Assembly: GCA_903898475.1 (NCBI GenBank)
Contig: CAIUFU010000043.1
Location: 1-11,991 of the forward strand
DNA from: an uncultured Alphaproteobacteria bacterium
Lineage (GTDB): Bacteria > Pseudomonadota > Alphaproteobacteria > Rickettsiales > UBA1997
Direction: 5' to 3'
DNA: 11,991 nt
Shown piece by piece: positions 6,347 to 11,991 of this stretch. The notes below the pieces were generated by a model. It was not told the DNA's origin. It did not search any database and was given only the letters and a program-made list of their open reading frames with translations. Positions within the stretch are counted from its first letter, which is position 1, and each line of letters starts with the position of its first letter. Made by a program: the position numbers and the translations under genes.

Positions 6347-6964
6347 TTAAGAAACAATTGAAAATATTTTTTTTACTTGAGCTATCACGAAACTCTTTGA
6401 CGCATTGCTGTTAATTGTAAAATCTGCGCGCGATTTTCGCTCAAAATTGCTGATTTGTTTTGAGCGGATTTGTTCGAATTTTTTTTCTAGATTTTTTTTC
6501 TCAAGCGCGAAATTTTTTGGATTATTTTTTCTAGCTCGAGCCAAAAAGCGTTTTTTTTGGATTGATGGCGAGGCAGTAATGGCAAGGATTTTGTCGCATT
6601 CGTAACCTTGAGTTTCAAGAAGCAGAGGGATGTTTAAAACTGCGATTTTCTTTTTTTCTTTTTGCGCTGTTGCCAAGAATTCTTGGTATTTCTTTCTGAC
6701 TTGTGGGTGCAAAATTTCTTCTAAAATTTTTAACTTCTGCGCGCTGGCAAAAACAATTTTTCCTAAAATTTTTCGCTCGATTTTTCCTTCAACAAAACTT
6801 TCCGGAAAAGAATTTTTAACTTGAAGAATTGTTGATTTATCTAGCTCGAGTAGCGAATGAACTTCACAGTCAGCATCAAAAACTGCAGCGCCTTTTTGTC
6901 TAAAAATTTCAGCAACAAAATTTTTTCCTGACGCAATTCCGCCAGTTAGGCCGATGATTTTCAT
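6347..6964 (-). CDS. coaE: Dephospho-CoA kinase
   Basis: The 205-residue product is a normal length for CoaE, which phosphorylates the 3'-hydroxyl of dephospho-CoA to complete CoA synthesis in the cytoplasm. The N-terminal P-loop is GLTGGIASGKN (residues 5-15). The DAD motif follows a short hydrophobic strand (FDADCEVHSLL), and HPQVRKKYQEF and NIPLLLE...D match the conserved lid and core motifs, with the QxxR element (QKKRFLAR) near the middle. Asn15 stands where Walker A normally has Ser or Thr. The start is 8 bases from the end of the mutase gene (7 bp gap), and the stop lies 3 bp before the large protease gene, so it is probably in the same transcript. No clear Shine-Dalgarno sequence is seen. 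The call is secure. Confidence 0.95.
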   Translation of the reverse strand: MKIIGLTGGIASGKNFVAEIFRQKGAAVFDADCEVHSLLELDKSTILQVKNSFPESFVEGKIERKILGKIVFASAQKLKILEEILHPQVRKKYQEFLATAQKEKKKIAVLNIPLLLETQGYECDKILAITASPSIQKKRFLARARKNNPKNFALEKKNLEKKFEQIRSKQISNFERKSRADFTINSNASKSFVIAQVKKIFSIVS

Positions 6965-6971
6965 TTTGAAA

Positions 6972-8405
6972 TTATTGCAATTCTTCAGGAATTTTTACCG
7001 CGCAAAATTCTAAATTTTTTCTCAAATCTACTTTTAATTTTTCTAAATTCTCAACTGAGTCTGCCTCGCATCTAGCAACCAAAACCGATTGCGTGTTAGA
7101 AGCTCGAAGAAGCCACCAACCTTTACCAGTGTTGGTTCTAACGCCATCAATATCATTGAAAGAAACACCAGATTTTTTGAGATTTTCTTTAAGCTCTTCA
7201 ACAATTTGAAACTTTCTTTCCTCAGAGCATTCAATACGAATTTCAGGAGTGGCGCAAGTTTGCGGCAATTCTTTTCGCATGTGGGCCAGCGAAAAACTCG
7301 ACTGTTCAACAATGTTAATGATGCGAATTGCGGCGTAAATTCCGTCATCAAAACCATAATATTTATCGGCAAAAAAGATGTGACCGCTCATTTCTCCGGC
7401 AAGCACCGCTTTGGTTTCTTTCATTTTCGCTTTGATTAGCGAGTGACCGGTTTTGCCCATCAAAGGCACGCCGCCGGCTTTAGCAATTTCGTCAAACAAA
7501 ACATTACTGGCTTTGACGTCAGCGATAATTGTAGCACCCGGTTTTGCTTTCAAAATTTCGCGAGCGTAGAAAACCATTAATTGGTCGCCCCAAATTATGG
7601 CGCCTTCGTTATCTACAACTCCGATGCGGTCGCCGTCGCCATCAAAAGCGATGCCTAAATCGCAGCCCTCGTCTAAAACAACTTTGATTAAATCTTCGAG
7701 ATTCTTTGGAACTGTAGGATCGGGATGATGATTTGGAAAAGTCGCGTCAATATCTGCAAAAAGCAAAATGTGATCGGCGTCGATCCTTTTGCTAAGATCA
7801 GTCATGATTTCGCCAGCAGCGCCATTTCCGGCGTCCCACGCGATTTTCATTTTTTTCTTTGGCTTCATCGCGTCGATGTCATCCAACAAGTGGCTGTCGC
7901 TTTGACCTAGAACGCAGTCAGATAACATTCTGTCAACATAGTCAGCTTTTATGTCGCGATCTTCAATGCTACCTTCTCCATCAACAAAATCGCCGGCTTC
8001 AACTAATTTTCCTAAACCTAAAATATCGTCGCCGAAAAACGGACGATCACGCAGCATCATTTTAAAACCATTGTGATCTTTCGGATTGTGCGAGCCTGTA
8101 ACCATAATGCCAGCGTCGCAATCCAAGTGATAAACCGAAAAATAAAGCATTGGCGTTGGCCCCAAACCAACATCCAAAACTTCCAAACCCGATTCAACTA
8201 AGGCTTTGATTAATTGTGCTTTTAAAAGCGGCGAGCTGGCACGTCCGTCGCAAGCAACTGAGATTTTTTTCTTGCCGTTTTTATGCAAAAAACTGGCAAA
8301 AGATTTGCCGACAAAAAATGCGTCAGCATCAAAAAGTGTTTGGTTGTAAATACCGCGAATGTCGTAAGCGCGTAGGATTGATGGGCTGAATTTATGTTTG
8401 GTCAT
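6972..8405 (-). CDS. Phosphomannomutase/phosphoglucomutase
   Basis: The 477-residue product is an alpha-D-phosphohexomutase of the AlgC/ManB type, interconverting hexose 6- and 1-phosphates for sugar-nucleotide, LPS and glycan precursors. All four domains are recognisable. The substrate-binding start is LRAYDIRGIY (11-20). The phosphoserine loop is GIMVTGSHNPKDHNG (99-113), with Ser105 as the residue that carries phosphate. The Mg site is DGDGDR (255-260), the sugar-recognition loop GEMSGH (337-342), and the phosphate-binding C-terminal loop RASNTQ (435-440). Sequence alone does not settle whether mannose or glucose phosphate is preferred, and the gene name (manB, algC or pgm) is open. It sits 18 bp after thiG and 7 bp before coaE. 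Confidence 0.94.
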   Translation of the reverse strand: MTKHKFSPSILRAYDIRGIYNQTLFDADAFFVGKSFASFLHKNGKKKISVACDGRASSPLLKAQLIKALVESGLEVLDVGLGPTPMLYFSVYHLDCDAGIMVTGSHNPKDHNGFKMMLRDRPFFGDDILGLGKLVEAGDFVDGEGSIEDRDIKADYVDRMLSDCVLGQSDSHLLDDIDAMKPKKKMKIAWDAGNGAAGEIMTDLSKRIDADHILLFADIDATFPNHHPDPTVPKNLEDLIKVVLDEGCDLGIAFDGDGDRIGVVDNEGAIIWGDQLMVFYAREILKAKPGATIIADVKASNVLFDEIAKAGGVPLMGKTGHSLIKAKMKETKAVLAGEMSGHIFFADKYYGFDDGIYAAIRIINIVEQSSFSLAHMRKELPQTCATPEIRIECSEERKFQIVEELKENLKKSGVSFNDIDGVRTNTGKGWWLLRASNTQSVLVARCEADSVENLEKLKVDLRKNLEFCAVKIPEELQ

Positions 8406-8423
8406 TTTTTTACAAAACTTGGT

Positions 8424-9200
8424 TTAAGAGATTTTTCCCGCAGTCGGACTTGATGCAGAAGCGAATTTTTTTACTTCCATTCTTCCCGCCAAATAAGCGG
8501 CGCGTCCCGCTTCAATTGCTAGCTTCATGGCATGCGCCATTAGAATTGGATTTTTTGCTTTGGCGATTGCCGTATTCATTAAGACACCATCGCAACCAAG
8601 CTCCATGGCAATTGCCGCGTCTGACGCGGTGCCAACTCCGGCGTCCACCAAGACCGGAACTTTTGATTGTTCAACAATGAATTCGATATTGAGGCGATTT
8701 TGAATTCCCAATCCCGAACCAATTGGAGCCGCTAGTGGCATGATGGCGCAGCAGCCAATCGCCTCTAATTCTTGAGCAACGATTGGATCATCAGAAGTAT
8801 AAACCATCACGTCAAAACCGTCTTTAATCAGCAATTCCGCTGCTTTGATGGTTTCGGTAACTTTTGGGTAAAGGGTTTTTTCGTCAGCTAAAACTTCTAA
8901 TTTTACCAAATTCCATCCCCCCGCAGCGCGCGCTAAACGCAAGGTGCGAACGGCATCGTCACAAGTGAAACATCCGGCAGTATTCGGCAAATAAGTGTAT
9001 TTTTTGGGATCGAGAAAATCTTGCAACATCGGTTCACCCTTCTTTTCGATGTTAACGCGGCGAACCGCCACCGTGACAATTTCAGCGCCAGACGCCCCAA
9101 TTGCCGCGGCAGTTTCTTGAAAATCTTTGTATTTACCGGTGCCAACTAAAAGTCGGGAAGAAAATTGGCGCCCTGCGACAGTGAAAAAATCTGAGCTCAT
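8424..9200 (-). CDS. thiG: Thiazole synthase
   Basis: The 258-residue product is full-length ThiG, a TIM-barrel enzyme. It forms the thiazole phosphate of thiamine from deoxyxylulose 5-phosphate, dehydroglycine and the sulfur carried as ThiS thiocarboxylate. Visible landmarks are LLVGTGKY (17-24), LPNTAGC (71-77), the Schiff-base lysine K100 in NLVKLEVL, YTSDDP (134-139), and the phosphate-binding PLAAPIGSGLGI (155-166) with DAGVGTASDA. No thiS, thiO/thiH or other thi gene is in the window, although thiG usually sits beside thiS. Here it lies between cdsA (6 bp gap) and a phosphohexomutase gene, so it appears to have been relocated into this transcription unit (inference). No Shine-Dalgarno sequence is evident. 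Confidence 0.96.
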   Translation of the reverse strand: MSSDFFTVAGRQFSSRLLVGTGKYKDFQETAAAIGASGAEIVTVAVRRVNIEKKGEPMLQDFLDPKKYTYLPNTAGCFTCDDAVRTLRLARAAGGWNLVKLEVLADEKTLYPKVTETIKAAELLIKDGFDVMVYTSDDPIVAQELEAIGCCAIMPLAAPIGSGLGIQNRLNIEFIVEQSKVPVLVDAGVGTASDAAIAMELGCDGVLMNTAIAKAKNPILMAHAMKLAIEAGRAAYLAGRMEVKKFASASSPTAGKIS

Positions 9201-9206
9201 GAAAGA

Positions 9207-9953
9207 TTAAAACTTGTCAGAAAATATTGTGATGAGAATCAAAACAACTGGCGCAGTAAACATCATGCCATCAAGACGATCAAGCACGCCGCCGTGGCCG
9301 GGGATGATATTGCCAGAATCTTTGACACCAAAAATTCTTTTAACTTTTGATTCAAATAAATCGCTGACTTGTTCAATTAAAGAAAGAAGAGCGCTGAAGA
9401 AAACAAAAAAGCCAACTCCACCTTTAAACATGAATGAGCTAAGCAATCCGATTAAGATGCTTGCAACTAGGCCGCCAGCAAGACCAGACCAAGTTTTATT
9501 TGGGCTAACCGAAGGCAATAATTTTGGTCCACCCAAAATTCTGCCGGCAAAAAATGCAAAAATGTCAGTCGACCAGATTACGGCAAACATCCAAAACAAA
9601 ACATCAGCGTCGTAAAGACGGATTTTAACGGCGGAGAAAATCGGAATTAAAATGTAGAGAAATCCGATGAGGCGCCATTTCTTTTGATCCTCAGCAGTTT
9701 TGGTAATGTCGACCCATTCCATGGTCATCAAAATTGCCACAGCAATCATGGCAAACATGAAAACGCTTTTTGAGTAGAAGATGGCGTAAAGAGCTAGAGG
9801 AATCAGCACCATAGCGCTGATAATGCGCTGTTTGGTATTATCTTTTGGGTCAAGATAGTGAACTTGTTGAACCAATTTTCCGAACAAGTTTGATGCAAAA
9901 AACACCGTTTTTTCGCAGGCTTTTTTAACGCTGTTTAGCTTATCTTTTACCAT
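9207..9953 (-). CDS. cdsA: Phosphatidate cytidylyltransferase (CDP-diacylglycerol synthase)
   Basis: The 248-residue product is an inner-membrane enzyme that makes CDP-diacylglycerol from CTP and phosphatidate, the precursor of bacterial phospholipids. Several hydrophobic segments are visible (about 44-61, 64-79, 95-111, 117-137, 158-175, 180-195, 230-245). The family signature SKVKRIFGVKDSGNIIPGHG, continuing GVLDRLD, spans residues 202-228. PNKTWSG (151-157) and the STDIFAFFAGR stretch (128-138) are also typical. About 40 polar residues precede the first membrane segment. The start overlaps the end of uppS by 14 bp and is preceded by the clearest Shine-Dalgarno sequence in the window. In alphaproteobacteria dxr usually follows; here thiG does. 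Confidence 0.95.
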   Translation of the reverse strand: MVKDKLNSVKKACEKTVFFASNLFGKLVQQVHYLDPKDNTKQRIISAMVLIPLALYAIFYSKSVFMFAMIAVAILMTMEWVDITKTAEDQKKWRLIGFLYILIPIFSAVKIRLYDADVLFWMFAVIWSTDIFAFFAGRILGGPKLLPSVSPNKTWSGLAGGLVASILIGLLSSFMFKGGVGFFVFFSALLSLIEQVSDLFESKVKRIFGVKDSGNIIPGHGGVLDRLDGMMFTAPVVLILITIFSDKF

Positions 9954-10680
9954 ATCGCCTCTCTCTTTTGTTGAAGTCAGAAATAGCCTGCAGCAATTCT
10001 TTTTTGCTAAAATCAGGCCAATAAGTTTTGGTAAAATGAAACTCAGCGTAAGCTAATTGCCACAGCAAAAAGTTGCTCAATCTCAAATCACCGGCAGTTC
10101 TAATTAATAAATCGGGATCAGGTATTTCGGGGTTGTAGAGATTTTGAGAAAATAGTTTTTCGTCGATTTGACTGACGCTAATTTTGCCCTGACTAACTTC
10201 AAGCGCTAACTTTTTTGTCGCATCAACAATCTCTTGTCTGGAGCCGTAACTGAAAGCCACATTGAGCGTTAAAGCTTGGTTGTTTTTGGTTTCGCTTTCA
10301 ATTGCAGCGATTTTGGCTTTGGTTTTTTCAGGCAATTTTTCCAAATTTCCCGAAATTATAATTCGAATATCTTTTTCAATTAGCGGCTTGGTTTCTTTTT
10401 CTAAATATTCATCGAGAAGCTTCATCAGATAGCTCACCTCTTCTTCCGGGCGATCCCAATTTTCTGAAGAGAAAGCGTAAATGGTTAAATTTTTGACACC
10501 TAATTCAATGCAATTTTCAGCGATTTTTCTGACATTTTCCGAGCCGATTTTATGACCAACTTTGAGTGGCAAATTTTTTGATTTTGCCCATCTGGCATTG
10601 CCATCCATGATGATGGCAATGTGCTGCGGGATCTTTAGATTTGCAGCTTGGTTAATGTTTTTTTTGCGCCAAAAAAACAT
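9940..10680 (-). CDS. uppS: Undecaprenyl diphosphate synthase (cis-prenyltransferase)
   Basis: The 246-residue product is full length for UppS, which condenses isopentenyl diphosphates onto farnesyl diphosphate to form the C55 lipid carrier for peptidoglycan and surface glycans. The catalytic start IMDGNARWA has Asp26, and GHKIG and YAFSSENWDRP (68-78) follow. The C-terminal block is LLIRTAGDLRLSNFLLWQ (191-208) and YAEFHFTKTYWPDF (211-224), with Arg194, Arg200, Ser202 and Glu213 conserved. The common RT(S/G)GE reads RTAGD here, a conservative Glu-to-Asp change at position 198. The gene starts in a TAATG overlap with the frr stop, implying translational coupling, and overlaps cdsA by 14 bp. 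Confidence 0.96.
   Translation of the reverse strand: MFFWRKKNINQAANLKIPQHIAIIMDGNARWAKSKNLPLKVGHKIGSENVRKIAENCIELGVKNLTIYAFSSENWDRPEEEVSYLMKLLDEYLEKETKPLIEKDIRIIISGNLEKLPEKTKAKIAAIESETKNNQALTLNVAFSYGSRQEIVDATKKLALEVSQGKISVSQIDEKLFSQNLYNPEIPDPDLLIRTAGDLRLSNFLLWQLAYAEFHFTKTYWPDFSKKELLQAISDFNKRERRYGKR
9958..9963 (-). promoter_or_regulatory. Shine-Dalgarno sequence of cdsA
   Basis: On the minus strand GAGAGG lies 4 bases before the cdsA ATG and inside the uppS 3' end. It supports the start at 9953 and independent ribosome entry on the overlapping gene. None of the other genes in the window shows an equally good site. Confidence 0.6.
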
Positions 10681-11237
10681 TAAATTTTCATCAACTCTTT
10701 TTCTTTGGCAGCAATTACATCGTCGATTTTTTTAACAAATTCGTCGGTAATTTTTTGCACAATATCGTTGAAAGAATGGATCTGATCTTTGGAAGCACCA
10801 ATTTCTTTTTCTCTTCTTTTAAAATCATCCAAAACGTCGCGACGCACGTTGCGCGCTGCAACTTTTTTATCTTCACCATATTTTTTAGCCAATTTCACCA
10901 TGTCTCTGCGGCGCTCTTCGCTAAGCTTTGGAATCATGATGCGAATGGTCATGCCATCAACCATTGGGTTGAAACCAAGATTGGCGTTGATGATTGCTTT
11001 TTCGACAGCGCGAAGATTTTCGCGATCCCAAACTTGTATTGACAATGTAGTTGCTTCGGGAACCGAGATGCTGGCAACTTGCGAGATTGGCGAAAAGTTG
11101 CCGTAAACTTCAACTTTGATTGGGTCAAGCAGGCTTGGCGTTCCTCTGCCGGTGGAGATTGAATCCATGTCGCGCTTTAGCGAATTCATGGTGTCTTCCA
11201 TTTTTTTACGAGTTTTGTCAGCTAGTTCGTTAATCAT
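10680..11237 (-). CDS. frr: Ribosome recycling factor
   Basis: The 185-residue product is the standard length of RRF, which with EF-G splits post-termination ribosomes. Typical stretches are KRDMDSISTGRGTPSLLDPIKVEVYG (21-46), PISQVASISVPE (50-61), the IQVWDRENLRAVEKAI region (67-82) and IMIPKLSEERRRDMVKLAKKYGE (100-122). The C-terminal half is the long charged helix of the three-helix bundle. The start lies 13 bp after the pyrH stop, and the stop overlaps the uppS ATG by one base. Order and spacing are those of the conserved rpsB-tsf-pyrH-frr-uppS-cdsA cluster. Identification is secure. Confidence 0.97.
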   Translation of the reverse strand: MINELADKTRKKMEDTMNSLKRDMDSISTGRGTPSLLDPIKVEVYGNFSPISQVASISVPEATTLSIQVWDRENLRAVEKAIINANLGFNPMVDGMTIRIMIPKLSEERRRDMVKLAKKYGEDKKVAARNVRRDVLDDFKRREKEIGASKDQIHSFNDIVQKITDEFVKKIDDVIAAKEKELMKI

Positions 11238-11250
11238 AAAATAAAAATTT

Positions 11251-11973
11251 CTAGTTAATAATTGTGAATTTGCCTTTGCCTTGAACCACCTCTTGCAGCG
11301 CGTTTTCCTCTTTGATTGAGAAAACTACAATTGGCAGCTTATTGTCTTTCGCCAGTGTAATCGCGGTCTGATCCATGACTTTTAAATCCTGTTTCAAGAC
11401 GTCGATATATTTTACATTTTCGTAACGCACCGCGTTTTTATCCAATTTTGGATCTGCCGAATAAACACCATCAACTTGCGTGCCTTTTAGAATCCCATCA
11501 CAGCCCATTTCAACGGCGCGAAGCACTGCAGCAGTGTCGGTGGTAAAAAATGGATTTCCAGTTCCGGCAGAAAAAATTACGATGCGGCCTTTTTCTAAGT
11601 GACGAGCGGCTCTTCTTTTTACGTAAGGTTCACAAACGCTATTCATGGTGATTGCCGAAAGCATACGAGTTTCGATGCCATTTATTTCAAGAGCGCTTTG
11701 AAGTGCCAGGCCATTAATGCAGGTGGCGAGCATGCCCATGTAATCTGCCGTCACTCTTTCCATTCCCTCTGCTGCTTGAGAAACACCGCGGAAAATATTT
11801 CCTCCGCCAACAACAACAGCAATTTCGCAGCCTAATTTATGAGCGGAAATTATTTGGTGACAAATCTTTTTTATCGCTTGCGGATCATGTCCGAAAGCCC
11901 GCTCACCCATCAATGCCTCGCCAGAGACTTTAAAGAGAATCCTTTTAAATTTTAGAGCGGACTTGTCGGGCAT
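11251..11973 (-). CDS. pyrH: UMP kinase
   Basis: The 240-residue product is full-length bacterial PyrH, a cytoplasmic hexameric amino-acid-kinase-fold enzyme that phosphorylates UMP to UDP. Landmarks are KRILFKVSGEALMG (10-23), VVVGGGNIFRG (53-63), ADYMGMLATCINGLALQSALE (77-97), the NPFFTTDTAA substrate loop (140-149) and KGTQVDGVYSADP (163-175). It is the first gene visible in the minus-strand unit; tsf would be expected just upstream, beyond the window edge. The 18 bases before the ATG show no clear Shine-Dalgarno sequence. The upstream ATG at the very edge (11991) runs into a stop after three codons and is not a start for this gene. Confidence 0.97.
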   Translation of the reverse strand: MPDKSALKFKRILFKVSGEALMGERAFGHDPQAIKKICHQIISAHKLGCEIAVVVGGGNIFRGVSQAAEGMERVTADYMGMLATCINGLALQSALEINGIETRMLSAITMNSVCEPYVKRRAARHLEKGRIVIFSAGTGNPFFTTDTAAVLRAVEMGCDGILKGTQVDGVYSADPKLDKNAVRYENVKYIDVLKQDLKVMDQTAITLAKDNKLPIVVFSIKEENALQEVVQGKGKFTIIN

Positions 11974-11991
11974 AAAACTTTATTTTGTCAT

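Noticed and set aside
6361..6376. T-rich run near the end of coaE as a rho-independent terminator
   Set aside because: The run is on the + strand while the genes read on the minus strand, where it is A-rich; no GC stem precedes it.
11974..11991. Possible end of tsf at the right edge
   Set aside because: tsf is expected here from gene order, but 18 bases with stops in two frames cannot identify it.

Overview
This AT-rich window carries housekeeping genes of a Gram-negative bacterium, most likely an alphaproteobacterium. The evidence is the pyrH-frr-uppS-cdsA block in canonical order, argH followed directly by a small LptM-type lipoprotein gene (an arrangement familiar from alphaproteobacteria), and a CoaE with a variant P-loop. 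A Rickettsiales- or Holosporales-like lineage is possible, but this is inference. Possession of argH and thiG argues against a very highly reduced parasite.

Layout, left half (+ strand). The 3' end of a small GIY-YIG nuclease gene is followed by about 155 bp of non-coding DNA. That spacer is built from two copies of a palindromic element in inverted orientation (REPIN-like), with short tandem repeats between them. Then come argH, a degenerate third copy of the palindrome, and lptM (a 45-residue lipoprotein gene). The lptM stop codon overlaps, tail to tail, the stop codon of the large minus-strand gene.

Layout, right half (- strand, read from the right edge leftwards). The order is pyrH, frr, uppS, cdsA, thiG, a phosphomannomutase/phosphoglucomutase gene, coaE, and a 1426-codon gene. 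All eight genes are co-directional with spacings from a 14 bp overlap to 18 bp, so they probably form one long transcription unit. It covers UMP phosphorylation, ribosome recycling, undecaprenyl-PP and CDP-diacylglycerol synthesis, thiamine thiazole formation, hexose-phosphate supply and the last step of CoA synthesis. The usual alphaproteobacterial continuation after cdsA (dxr, rseP, bamA) is absent.

The striking object is the 1426-residue protein. It is an internal duplication of a roughly 550-residue module: pentapeptide-repeat-like segments, then a metzincin-type zinc metalloprotease domain with HExxHxxGxxH, then a domain with a conserved SIGTC(F/Y)KFPC motif. After the second module come a Pro/Thr/Ser-rich stalk with perfect 13-residue repeats, one transmembrane helix, a basic stop-transfer cluster and a cytoplasmic-type tail. 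No N-terminal signal peptide is visible. It looks like a surface or secreted protease, or a host-interaction factor, whose gene is attached to the end of a housekeeping operon.
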